Origin: Hawksworthiomyces lignivorus
Taxonomy: Eukaryota > Ascomycota > Sordariomycetes > Ophiostomatales > Ophiostomataceae
Reading direction: 5' to 3'
Assembly (NCBI GenBank): GCA_002917075.1
Contig: NTMA01000123.1
Location: 42,734-106,733, forward strand
Length of the DNA: 64,000 bases
Shown here in pieces: positions 23,024 to 34,252 of the stretch. Positions within the stretch are counted from its first letter, which is position 1; the number at the start of each line of letters is the position of its first letter. A program made the position numbers and the translations under genes. The notes beneath the pieces were generated by a model, which saw only the letters and a program-made list of their open reading frames with translations, ran no database searches and was not told the origin of the DNA.

Positions 23024-25940
23024 GACGGCGGCGGAAGGAAAAAGAAAGGGGCGGCAGCGGGAGCAATTGATAGGGATGAGCTAGGGCGGCGAGTCGACGG
23101 GCGAAACTCCGGAGAGGCTCTGCGAGTTGGAAACCAAGGAGAGAACCAACACGAGGGAACAATGGAGAACCGCGTGCAGAGAGGGAGCGCGGACCGGTCG
23201 CATTAAAAGGGAAAATGAGAAAAAGGGACCCTGGAGATCGCTGCTTTTCTGCCGTAAGTGAAAGCGGTGAAATCGCTGCCCCAGAGCAACGGATGCGCTC
23301 CAGGACCGCAAATCTTTTTTTTCAAAACGGTTGCACCGGGCTAGGCTCAGTATTACGCGTGTTTTTTTTGCGCGGCGCCCCCCTGAAGGGACCCCCCTTT
23401 TTAGACTAGAGAGCAAGCATTCACGCATTGAAAGCTTTTCTGCTTCCCCACATTGGTCAAGAGCCCACGCAGAGCTCCCAACTCGTACGAGGAAAAGCTC
23501 TCGGATGGCCAAACAGCCGAATTAAAGTCCTTGGCATAGCAAAAAAAAGTTGTAGGCACCAGCAAAAAGACGGAGATACCGGTAATTGAGGCCATGTCAG
23601 ACAGGACAGAGAGACAGACAGACAAGAAACAACGGGACGGAATCGCATGAACACTCCGCATGGCGTCCGTCACTGGCGCACACGGACTTCATTTTCCCTG
23701 ACACGCCCAATCCCGATTATCATGATTGTAATACGCACATAGTGAGAGTTTATAGGCTTATTTGTCTACATGGTCTTGTGGTAGGCCACTCAGCTGAGCA
23801 TATGAAAAAGGCAAGCGATTTCAAGCAGCTCTGTTCTGCATGATCTCTGCAAGATCTCAACTGCTTAAGAAATAGAGGCGTCACCTACCCAAAAGACATA
23901 GATTGAAGCTGCCTAAATTTCTTCTACTGAACAATTGCATGAAACTTTTTGAAAGCTGGTGATGTCTGGCTGCCATGCGCGCCTCGACCTGTCATTAGTC
24001 AGTGAAAGACAGGTCGCATTCGACGCAATTTTTGAGCTGAACAAGAAGTGGCTGGCTTCCCATTCCAATTCAGTCGATGGCGTTCGTCTACTTCTCTTTT
24101 ACTAGTCAGCCCCTCGGACCTGAAATATGTACGGTCATCTGTTATCGAGATGCGGTACATTAATCGAGTCCAGGGAAGCTGCCGGTTACACGCATACCAC
24201 ATTTCCCGTCAAAAGGCGGATCTCTTAAGGCTGAGTTGCATTGCCTGGAGAAGGGGTCCAGGCGGCTCTCCTGCTGTGAAGAACACAAGCTAGTTATATA
24301 GTATCCCGTTTTTAATAGACAGACATATTACACTCTACTCCGCGTGACTCGCAGACGTCCTTTTTCAAAACAATCTTTGCTATATCCAACTCCTTTTACC
24401 GACGCTCTTTGTGCAGTACGCTCCATCTGCACATATACCGACATCCCTCACTTTCTTTTTTTCTGACCGACTGGTGAGCAGGCTGTATTTTCCTCAGCCC
24501 GCTTACTCAGGAATCAACTAAGAAAGGCTGGGGTAGACGCTAGATTCTTGGTTCAGACACTAACTAAATAGGTCATATCAGCTTGCATATCATACAAAGA
24601 AAGAGGAGTTGAGAAGCGGGCTTGGTGATCCTAGATGTTTCTCAAAACTCAAGCGGAAAAAAGAAATGAAAGAAGACACCTTGAGTTGAAGTCTTGCTCT
24701 GGTATGGAATAAAAGGTCAAATGTCTGGCGAGAGATTTTTTTTTGTGCTAGGCTCTTTTTTACGAGAACTTTACTGCGCAACACATCCTTTTGCCGGTGC
24801 TCCGTAGTTCGAGATGCCAATAGCGGCAGCACCATTGCTGGCAGGTGAGACGGCTGACAGCGGAAGGTCATATTTGACGGACAACTGGCAGCACAGCCTC
24901 TTTTTTTGCTATGGATCCTGCGGGAAAGAAGACAGGTGCTAGCACAGAGCTTCCTGCTCCCTAGCTGCGTTGCCAATTCCTAGAAAGTATGACCCACAGC
25001 TCCAAGAACTAAGACATTTGGCGTTGAGGCAAGGCTTTCAGGTGGCCTGGCGTCACAGGCAGATCGTCTAGGCTTATTTCATGTATGTACATATTTCTGC
25101 GCTGCCGTATCTGGCCTCCTGTGCGTGTGCTTGTGGGTGTGCGTTTATGCTTACTTGCCCAGCTCCCTGGTTTTCGTTTGTTTCGTTTCGTTTGTTCGGG
25201 TTCGTCCTATCATTTTGTTAACGTGCTTGTTGTGGCTGATTCCTTTCTTGGCCTGGTCTGCACTCCACCTCTTCTGCGAATCAACAACGGTCTTTCGCCG
25301 ACCTTTTCTCGACCAATATTTCTTTTCTGCAAGAACTAAACCCTTTCGGTGCTCTGCGCAATTTCCTCGACCGTCTTTTGTCTCATTATTATCATCGCTA
25401 TTGTAGTGTGAGTTGCTGTTGACGTACTTGTTGCGAGAACCTCCAGTAAGCCGGAATCCCGTAGTCTCTTGGCTAGCTTGCCATGCCAGACAGGACTGCT
25501 TTCTTTTTCCGTAGCATCTTCTATAGAAAACGAGCCCTTTTTGAAAGCCTCTGCCACGCAGCAGAGCCTCTTATTCAGTCCACGCAGGTCCAGTCCACGC
25601 AGGTCCAGCCCAGCTCAGCCCATCGAGCCCCGCTGCATCTGTCTAAGCTTAAGACTGTCTGGAAGGACTCCGGAGCGTCCCCCCGACAAATAAAAGTGCT
25701 GATAGTCCTATCCCTCCCTCCCACCTCTCGGTTCTCAGCTCCGATTCCTTTTGCTCTCTTTTATTTGCTCTTTTTGCTTTTCTTTTTGATTACTCGAAGA
25801 GCCTTTTCCCAGTCCCTTCATTTACTCTTTCTCATTGCACTTACAACGCCAATTATTAGATCGCGAGTAGATCGCGGGCGGCTGCTTGGCGAAGCGAAGA
25901 AAAGAAAAGAGAAGACAAAAGTGACAATAGAGAGCTTGCA
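23024..25940. other. Long divergent intergenic region
   Basis: About 2.9 kb between ERG2 (leftward) and the membrane-protein gene (rightward), so both promoters lie here. No gene was recognised on either strand. A perfect 15-mer tandem duplication is at 25577-25606, and the last 300 bases before the rightward gene are CT-rich, as is typical of fungal leaders. Confidence 0.5.
25577..25606 (+). repeat. Perfect tandem 15-mer AGTCCACGCAGGTCC
   Basis: Two exact adjacent copies followed by a degenerate third (agcccagctcagccc). They lie about 335-365 bases upstream of the ATG of the cysteine-rich membrane protein, within its probable promoter or leader. Confidence 0.85.
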
Positions 25941-27573
25941 ATGAGAGGTACCTTTTCCGGGCTGGCTGCCGCTGCGGCGGCCGCCTGCTTGGTGGGCTCT
26001 GCCGATGCTTGGTGGTTCCGCGGCGGCGGTGTCGACTGGAGACCGCCGCGGGAGACGGCACCGCCGACCACCAAAGATCTTGCCTCTGCGCCCGGGCTTG
26101 TAATGCAGGAGTACGCCAACCTCGCATTGGCCGAGGCACCAGCCACGACGCCGCCGGCAGTCCTCGGCTTCCTGAACGGCAAGCGGGACTCTTCCGACAA
26201 CACGTGCGGCTATGTCAGAGGCGTAGAAAGTAAGTGACTCGGTGACCGCTCTGGATGCTGGGGAGGCAGATAAAAGCTAACCGACCGCCAGGCCTGTCTC
26301 TGAGCTGTAACACGCGGGACGAGTGTGTCGTCAACACGCTTGATTCCGTGGTCGGCTGCTGCCCCGACTCGTCCACGACGTGCCCCATCCCCACGGTTTG
26401 TCTGGCTCAGTCGCAGAGCGAGCTATATACGGCATCGAACTCCTTCACATTGTGGTGGTGAGTTTCCTTGTTTCCCTTTTTTATTTTTATTTTTATTTTT
26501 ATTTTTTTTTTGGCTGCTGTTTGCCTGGACCCTTTTCGTCTTCCTCCAAGCAGACTCACTAACAGCGAACCCCCCCGCACAGCGGCATCTTCAACGGCTC
26601 CTACCCCGAGTGTGTCACCTATTCCTATCTCGACAGCGTCTTTTCCGGCTACGAGCTTCTCGACTGCAGCACGTCCAAGACGCTCATCTACGTTTACTAC
26701 CAGCCGACGACGGAGACCACCAGCACCACCAGCACGAGCATCAGCAGCTCCTCGACAGACACGAACTCTGCGTCGAATCCCGTGTCGACGGTCACGAGTT
26801 CTGTGTCGCCGATCGTGACGACAGAGTCGCCCACGCCGGCGCCCTCGTCGACCAACGTGGGCGCCATCGTGGGCGGCGTCGTGGGCGGCGTGGGCGGCCT
26901 GGCGCTGATCGGCCTGGGCGCCTTCTTTTTGATGCGCCGCAACAAGAACAAGGTCAACAATGCCGTGCCGCCGCCGGGGCCACCGGGGCCGCCGGGCCAG
27001 CAGCCGTCGCCCATGGCCCAGCAGCCCCCGATGCAGCAGCAGCAGTACTACGCCGCCGACCCCAACGGCCCGGGCGGGCCGGGCGGGCCAGGCGGCGCCG
27101 CGCTTGCCGGCGGACTCGTGGCAGGAGGCGCGGCCGGCGCCGCGTACCAGTATCAGCAGTATCAGCAGCACCCACAGCAGCAGCAGCCGCAGTACCAGGA
27201 CGCCAAGGTGTACGAGCCGTATGCGACCCAGTACGACCCGCAGACGGGCGCGCCGCTGCCGTCGCCGTCGCTGCCGTCGCCGTCGCCACTCGACAACAGC
27301 ACCATACTGGGCGGCGGCGGCACGCTGCCCCCGCACAGCCCCAGCTCGGGCTTCACCGGCTACGGCAGCCCCGACCCGGCAGCGGGCGGCGCTGCTGCCG
27401 CTGCTGTTGGAGAGAGCCGCGTCGGTCTCAGCCCCGAAGACCACCTCGGCTCGTTCAGCGCGCCGGCGCCGGCGCCCGGCATGGGCTTCCACTCTGGGCC
27501 CGTGCAGACAACGCTGGACATGGCCGAGCTGCCGACGGAGCGGCCAGACGGCGAGCTGCGGGAGCTGGCATAA
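25941..27573 (+). CDS. Single-pass membrane protein with cysteine-rich ectodomain and Pro/Gln-rich tail
   Basis: Three exons (25941-26229, 26292-26457, 26583-27573) give about 481 residues. A signal peptide (residues 1 to about 23, Ala-rich, ending GSADA) leads into a secreted region. Its cysteine module runs from TCGYVRG through SCNTRDECVV, VVGCCPDS, CPIPTVCL and CGIFNGSYPECV to LLDCSTS. A Ser/Thr-rich stalk (about residues 168-240), one membrane helix (about 242-265, Gly-rich, ending FFLMRRNKNK) and a cytosolic tail of about 215 residues rich in Pro, Gln and Gly follow. The CGY...GCC...C...C module recurs in many uncharacterised Pezizomycotina surface proteins. The layout resembles Wsc/Mid2 wall-stress sensors, but the WSC domain pattern is absent. 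A surface sensor or wall-linked role is inference. Intron 2 contains an (ATTTTT)n stretch. Confidence 0.75.
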
Positions 27574-28607
27574 GACGCTGTAGACACTGCGCCGAGCGGA
27601 TTCGTCTCGTGCCTGAGCTAGTTCTTTCTTTCTCTGGTTGACGAGTCCATGGGTGTCTTTCTTTTTCTATATATACTTTTTGGGTTATTTCTCCCTAATT
27701 TGCTAGATGGCTGTCAAATGCCCTTCTATTGTCCCTTGGTTTTTTGGGCCTATTTCTTTTCTTCTCTTAAACTGCATCGCTGGTCAAGTTTCATTGTTCC
27801 TTTTGATCTGTCCTTACAGACTTGGTTTCCATTTGGATTTATATTGTACATACACACGCGCCTTTGGTAAACGGGGTTGTTTTGCACTAGTCTCTGCCTA
27901 TAAATCTAAAGAATAATACGCATCTGCTGTCCACATCTACGATCTTCACCAGCCTCACCATTTTAGTGCTGAAGAACACGGCATGAACACAAATAACGCA
28001 TACCTCGTATACTTATATGCTCAAGGATCAGCAGTGAAGAGCAGCCGTTTGTGGAGAAAGCTGGACTATTACATAATTCAAGATTGCGGCGATAAAGCAC
28101 GTCCACTCCTTGGGGAGAATTGGCGCAGCTCCACTATGTATACACTTGTGGCCGACACCCAGAAAAAAAAAAAGAAGGCCAGATTGCAATGGGAAGCTTT
28201 TTTGGTGGCTCCCCCAAACACTCTTCGCGCAATTGGGACAGCTCTCACTCTCTGCCCTCTCCACATTGGCTGTGCGCTGCCCCAAATCCTCTCCCCTTTT
28301 CTGCCCTGAACTTTCTTTGGCCTCGAAAGCAATCAACCACACGACCCTAAACTGGCCAAAACGAAACTCCGTCTCGCGCGTGTGTGTGTGTGTGTGAATA
28401 TCCCTTATTTTCTATTATCTTCCCTTCCTTTTTGTCCTTGTCCCTTTTCTTTCTTCCATCAAGGTCTCTTTTTCGAGCTTAAGCTTTTTTTTTCTTTTAG
28501 CTGCTTCTTTTCTCTGCTTGTTTTTAATAGGGCTTCTTCATTTCTTGCCATCTTTCCATTTTCGTCTCTCCCCTTGCTCCCCCTGCCGGTCTTCTCATCT
28601 CGCAAAA
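27574..28607. other. Intergenic region with GT microsatellite and CT-rich leader
   Basis: About 1 kb between two rightward genes. The first half is T-rich 3' flank. A (GT)n run at 28380-28396 is followed by about 200 bases of CT-rich DNA leading to the TRAP-alpha start, a typical fungal promoter or leader. Confidence 0.55.
28380..28396 (+). repeat. (GT)n microsatellite
   Basis: About eight GT units directly before the CT-rich leader of the TRAP-alpha-like gene. Confidence 0.85.
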
Positions 28608-29639
28608 ATGGTTTCGCTCAAGTTCTCGGCCCTCGCGCTGTTTGCGCTGCAGGTTCTCGGTGCCTCAACGGTAAGCCAGAGTCCTCAATTGCTCATTCTT
28701 CTCTACCCGCTCCCTCTCACCCTCCCCCCCTTGAGCTTGCTTTCTTGTCCCGTGCTGGCGCATCGCTGACGACTCTCCTCTGCAGGCTGACCAGGGCGCT
28801 CAGTCCAAGGCGGCGCCCGACCTGAACATTGACGTCGAGGCCAAGTTCCCCGAGGCGGACATCTTCGGCCTCAAGCTCATCAACGGTCGCCCCACCAAGT
28901 CGATCGTCCAGGTGACCAACAATGAAGAGGAGCCCATCCGCGTGAGCATCATCGGCGGTGCCCTGTCCAACACCCAGCCCCTGCCCGAGGGCGTGCCCCC
29001 CTCTGCCGGCATCATCGCCAACCTGACGACCGTCTCGTACGAGTCCACCAAGGACGCCCTGCTGGGCCCCGGCGAGACCCGCGGCTACCCCTACAACTTC
29101 GCCCTGGACCTGCAGCCGCGCGACCTGCGCCTCGACCTGGTCGTCGTCATCACCAACTCCGCCGGCCAGATCTTCCAGGTCGTCGCCCACAGCGACACCG
29201 CCTCCATCGTCGATCCCCCGATCAACATCTTTGACCCGCAGATGTAGGTGCTTCTCGGTCATCTCATCTTCCCCTGTCTCTCCTTTTTCTCTCAATCATA
29301 TCCTTTTCCTGTTTATGGCTAACTCTCGTGTCCTCTTCGCGCAGCATCTTCCTGTACATCTTCCTCACTGGCGCCTTCGGCGGCACTCTGTACTTTGTCT
29401 ACAAGACCTGGATCGAGGCGCTCTTCCCCCAGGCCAAGCGCGCCAGCACCGGTGGCCGCAAGGGCCGCAAGGCCGCTACCACCGCCGAGGCTGCCAGCGC
29501 TGATGCCCTGTCTGGCAACGAGTCCACTGGCGCCGGCACCGGCACCGAAGACTTTGACGCCAGCTGGATCCCCGCACACCACATCAACCGCCCCGTGGCC
29601 AAGCGGGTCAAGAGCGGCGCCTCCAAGAAGAAGGACTAA
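28608..29639 (+). CDS. IRC22: Translocon-associated protein alpha subunit (TRAP-alpha / IRC22-like)
   Basis: Three exons (28608-28670, 28786-29243, 29345-29639) give 271 residues. Exon 1 encodes just the signal peptide (KFSALALFALQVLGAST). The lumenal domain carries the family pattern NGRPTKSIVQVTNNEEEPI, VGGALSNT-like IIGGALSNTQPLPEG, and YPYNFALDLQPRDLRL. It is followed by one membrane helix (IFLYIFLTGAFGGTLYFV, about residues 174-192) and a basic, Ala/Gly-rich cytosolic tail ending KSGASKKKD, whose terminal lysines resemble an ER-retrieval signal. TRAP-alpha binds the Sec61 translocon and aids entry of some secretory proteins. In fungi the gene is annotated IRC22, with a poorly defined role. 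The AAAAATGG start context is good. Confidence 0.88.
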
Positions 29640-32582
29640 GTGCAACGCGCAGTCCTGGTGCGGTCTCGCAGCTCTATGGCTTCGCCTTCTTGGAGATCCC
29701 TGGAGCTAGTGATAGAGAGGGGTGGAGCATGCTGGTTCGATTTCAAGCGGCATCCAGTATTTGCAAAGATGGGAAGGAAATGGTGAAGGTTTTCGGCTGG
29801 AGGTGGTGTTTCTGTCTTTATGACGTTTTCCTTGGGAGTTCATACAATGTTGCGACTCGCAAAAAAAAAAATTGAGTTGTGACATGTTCGATAATATTGG
29901 GATCTTGCTTGCCTGTCTCTACCCAGATTGGAATCCAATGTACAAAAAAAAAATAGGGAAAGACTGAAAGGAAAGAAAAGGAAAGAAAAGGAAAGAAAAA
30001 AAAAATCTCAAATAACTGGAAAACAATAGGGACTGCTGGTTTTCTTCTGTTTTGCCGACGTCGAAAAGCATGGCGGAAGAAGCACAAAAAGTTCGTGTAC
30101 ACTACAATAAGTATTGCTTCTGCTAGCATGAGAACGGGCGGCCGAGAAGCTGGATGAAATATGATTGCTTTGTGGCCTAGAGAGCTGTTCAGCGAGATTC
30201 AAGACGCAGCTCACATGTCAATGAGACGCGAGGCAGGACTGTGCTCTCCGTTGGATTCCGGCTCAAGAAGAAATCTTGAACGACTTTCGTACTACAGCTG
30301 TTGGCCATTGGCCTCGTCTCTATGCCTCTTTCTCAAATTTTGTTGTTTTTCAATGACATGGGCTTCGGATTGCCAAGGCGCTTCTCTAATCCTCGTACAG
30401 GAGGTACCCTTGCACAACTACTACGTACAAGAAATGTGCTTATTTTTTGAGCCGCAATGAGAAATGACTTGACTGTCACTGCGTAGTTCTATTTCTGCCT
30501 ACAGGGGGAGAGACTTTGACTTACTTGACCAGCTGGAAAAACCCAGCATCAGAAGATGAAATAGCAATACTACACAACATCCAAATTCGTTGCATTCGAT
30601 GCCCATCCGGCCAATGCAGCTTCCCCTTTCCCGGAATCCTTGTTAGCTGACGTTACTTTTACTGCCTCTCTTGCGTTATCGCTGTATGCTATGCGCACTA
30701 ATGCCCTTTTTTTTTTTTCTCTCTCTCATTCCCAGTTTTCCTGTGCTTGCTTGCCCTCTGCGTACAGGGCTTTTGGTTGGTTGAATCATATGCATAAAAA
30801 GAGCAAAAAGAGACGCTTCGGGAAAAAACAAGGGACAAAAAGGCAAAAGAAAAGAAACTTCACAAGAGAAGGAGAGCAAGAGAAAGAGGCGAAGAGGCGA
30901 GGCCCAGCAATCCAGAAACGGGCTAACAGGCTGTTTCAGTCCAGGCCGTTTGGTAAAGATACACCAGATAATACAGCATGTATAAAGGTACATGTGTATT
31001 ACCCAGCCTCCCCACACTCTGCGTCGCATTACCTGCTAGTTATTCGGTTTCTACCCGACGAGTTTGCAGCAGAGCAAGTCGTACTCCGTATTTATACCTT
31101 CGAGTTTACAAAACGTGTCCCCATCTGGTCGGAACCGTAGACAACATGCGAGAACCCAGCCAAGCTTGCACCAGTTGTTTTCCGCGGCCCTGCTTGAGCG
31201 AGTAGTCGTATACATGGACAAGGACGCGGACCACAGACGCAGAGGCAGACGCATGCGCATTTTCGCGAATTGTCAATTGTCTCCGACCTCTGGCAAGCTT
31301 GCTGCTATTATTATAGGTTCCTAGGTCTTTACCTAATTGAGTGAAACGCGCTTTTCCTGCTAACCCCCCCTTTTCTTTTTTTAATTATTACCCTTTTTAT
31401 CTTTTTATTTTACATTTTTATTTCATTACGGAGTAAATTTAAGCTATTTCCTCCCTTTCTAAAACGCGTAGCCAGCAATCAAGCAAGGCATTTGAGCCAA
31501 AAGCGAGCTGCAACAGAGCGTATGCGAACGAGCAGGAGCAGGAAGGAAAAGGGTGGTGGGCGAAGGCGTCGAGGGCGTCGAGGGCGTGGTCGCCTTTTTT
31601 TCGTTTTTTTTTTTTTCTCTTCTCTCTCGCCTTGAGACGAAGCCGTATTATTTGATTTCTCGCTCTATTCTATCTTATTTTGCTCTATTTTGAGTTTATT
31701 TTGGATTTATTTTATTGTTATCATTATTGTACAGTAGCTTCTTATTTCTTTTCCTCATCTTAATTTAATTGTCTTTCTTTTCTTTTTTTCTCTCTTCGGC
31801 CTCCTCCTCCTCCTTCTTTTCTTCTTATATATGCGTACCTGATGTACTGTACTGTATGTTATATTATACTACTTTTATTTTTCCTTTTCTATTTTTCGCA
31901 TTCAATTTTTTTATTTTGTTTTCTAAATTATTCTATTTTCCAGAGAATCCCACCCACACCCTTTTTTGATTCCCTTTCCAGTTCCCTCCAATTCACCAAA
32001 TCTCCCCCCTTCCCCCATTTTTCCCTCTCATTTTCTCATTTTCTTTTTTTTCATTGTCTCTCTCGTTCTCCTCCTCCTTGCACGTTTTCCTCCGCTGCCT
32101 CCTCCCTTTTCCAACACCCATAAAATTCCATTCAAAATTTGGCCAAAAAGACTGGCAACGAGTCTGCCTGTTCCATTTTTTTCTGTAATTTTTCCTGAGC
32201 AAAATTGACGGCTGTTCAATTTTCCAGACTCTCGTTTTCATTTTCACATTCGTTTTCCCCTTTGCTCAGCGCACCTCTAAGCCCGTTAAGGTTATAAGCA
32301 TATTACGGCGCAAACGGCCGGCAAACGCGACCCTGCAGAGAGCTCACTCTGCGCAGCAGCTTCCCTTTCTCCACTAAAAAGAAACCACCCAACCGCATCT
32401 TGTTGACTGTGTTGACAGCACCAACAGCAACAACAGCACCAACAGCAGCAGCACGCAGCCAATTGCTCTCAGTTTTAGCTGCTTGAGACCAAAATAAAAA
32501 CACTGCAAAGTGAAGCTCGTTTTCACCTTTATCTGACCTTGCGGAGCATCTCTGTATCGCATTTCACTCCTCGCACATCACA
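29640..32582. other. Long intergenic region, AT-rich and CT-rich blocks
   Basis: About 2.9 kb between two rightward genes. It holds a GAAAGAAAAG tandem (29971-30000), an A/T-rich block (31370-31450 and 31640-31960) and a long CT-rich tract (31760-32120) upstream of the AT-hook gene. A GGCGTCGAG repeat (about 2.5 copies) is near 31564-31590. No gene recognised; a 166-codon open stretch at 30640-31140 has low-complexity K/R content and no family match. Confidence 0.5.
29971..30000 (+). repeat. Three tandem copies of GAAAGAAAAG
   Basis: Near-perfect 10-base purine repeat, the third copy ending in A, followed by an A run. It lies in the 3' flank of the TRAP-alpha-like gene. Confidence 0.85.
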
Positions 32583-33464
32583 ATGCCCCCCAAAGGTTCA
32601 CGCGCCGACGACGGCGACGCGGCCGCCAAGACCGCGCGGCCGGCCCTGGAAGACACTGCCAAGATCACCAAGTCCGGCAAGGGCTCGGGCAAGCGCGGCC
32701 GGCCCAAGATGGACCCGGCCCTGCGCAAGACCCAAGCCTACGTGCCCACGGGCCGCCCACGGGGCCGCCCGCCCAAGGACCCCTCGCAGAAGAAGGCCCC
32801 CGCCACGCCCAAGGCGGCCTCGGGCACCGGCCGCGGGCGCGGGCGGCCAGTCGGCTCGACAAAGAAGGCTGCGGCGAACAGCAGCGGTGGCGCCGCCGCC
32901 GCGCCTAGCTCGGCAGCAGCCACGCCCGTCAAGACGCCGGGCAAGCGGGGCCGCAAGAGCAAGGCGACGCTCGAGGCGGAGCGCCTCGCCAAGGAAGCCG
33001 CAGAGAAGAAGGCGGCAGGGGACGACGAGGACGAGGAAGAGGACAGCGAGGACGACGACGCCGAGGCCAATGGGGCCGACGAAGACGATGAAGACATTGA
33101 CGCCGGTGAGTTATAAACAAGCCGAAAGCCAAAGCAATCCCACAGAAAGAAAAGCAAGAGGAGAAAAAAAAATACAACAACCTTATGTTTTATGGGGACT
33201 ATATGGTTGTCGATGCTCTCATCAAAGTTGTGTCTTCTTTGTATTCCCATCCTGTTCTCGGCGAAACGCGTCTCGGGTCGATGGTCTTTAATTTTCTTCT
33301 GCCTCCCCTGCCTCGCTTCCCCCTTTCCCACGCCCCCCCCTTGGCCGTGCGCAGCGTTTGCTTGATGCCAATATGCGTCTAACCATACCCTTCTTTCTTC
33401 GCCGCGCTCTTCGTCCGCCGCCGCAGACCTCTCTGAACTGCAGTGGGAATTACAACGAGATTGA
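32583..33464 (+). CDS. AT-hook DNA-binding protein (HMGA-like)
   Basis: Exon 1 (32583-33105) encodes a basic, Ala/Pro/Lys-rich protein with four AT-hook-type cores: KRGRPKM, GRPRGRPPK, RGRGRPVGS and KRGRKSK. AT-hooks bind the minor groove of A/T-rich DNA, and such small multi-hook proteins act as architectural chromatin factors. After the hooks comes a Lys/Glu-rich helix and an acidic tail (DDEDEEEDSEDDD). A strong donor (GTGAGT at 33106) follows GACGCCG. Splicing to the acceptor CCGCAG (33421-33426) continues the acidic end as DADLSELQWELQRD and stops at 33464 (186 residues). Without splicing the protein ends four codons later as AGEL at 33116 (177 residues). I prefer the spliced form because the donor is consensus and the extension is amphipathic, but the intron (321 bases) is longer than its neighbours. 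Confidence 0.75.
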
Positions 33465-34252
33465 AGCGCGCGACTTCCACCTGCAGAAGCCTAGCTCCCC
33501 GTATGCGGATGGAAGAGAGCAATCAGGGTGGCCGTATAAACAAGACAAAACTTCTCTGAAGGCTGTCTAGGGGGGTTTGGGGAGAAGGGGAGGGGGACTC
33601 GTGGTCGTCGGAAACCGACCTGGACTTGCTGACTCTGGCTTTGCTAGGCTCGAGCAGCGGCGGCTGGAACAAGACAGGTGTGCTTGGCGCTCTTCGTCGG
33701 TTTCTTTAGCCTCGCGGATGGCCCTTTCATCTTTATTTTTATGTTCGACATGCCCTTTTCTTCTTCTGGTCCTGTTCTTACTTCTTTGGCTTCAAAGAAT
33801 GCTTGCTTCTTTGGGCGGTTAATTGGGATTTCTGGCGTTTGGGACGGAGACGGGTTCGCGATGGAATGGTATCGTCGGCTGGGAGGAAAACTTGTTTGAA
33901 TGAGACGTGTCAAGGGAAATTATTGCCACATGAACTTGCGGTTTCCCCTGCTCTGGGTATTTTATCTTATTTACGTTCTGTCTCCATCTCTGTGATGAGA
34001 GCAACTGCGCAGGTTTGCGCGTTGTCATGTTTCGTCTTTCTCGGGCCGCTTCCCTGGGGTCTCTGGCTCCCTTTCAGTTCTGTTTTTCTTTTTTATTCTC
34101 CTGTCTTTGCCGCTCTCGGTAGATATGAGATGAGTTCTCTTGTTCGCACCTGTACTCCTCGGGTATCAAAGAATGCCAATCGCGTTTTCCTCTAAAGTGA
34201 CCTGTTTTTCTGTCACCGCACGCGCGGGCGCGCACACACCTCATTCCGTCTC
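33465..34252. other. Convergent 3' spacer
   Basis: About 0.8 kb between the AT-hook gene and HNT3. No gene or motif recognised beyond mixed T-rich stretches. Confidence 0.5.

Noticed and set aside
26407..27492. 361-codon open frame on the minus strand
   Set aside because: Arginine/alanine-rich antisense of the GC-rich surface-protein exon; crosses its intron without support.
29695..29770. tRNA B-box-like GGTTCGATTTC
   Set aside because: No matching A box or acceptor stem could be folded around it.
30640..31140. 166-codon open frame on the + strand
   Set aside because: First half reads a poly-T/purine-rich stretch, no domain, no splice-supported extension.
31842..32123. Phe/Ser/Pro-rich open frames upstream of the AT-hook gene
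   Set aside because: Produced by the CT-rich tract; no start context or conserved features.
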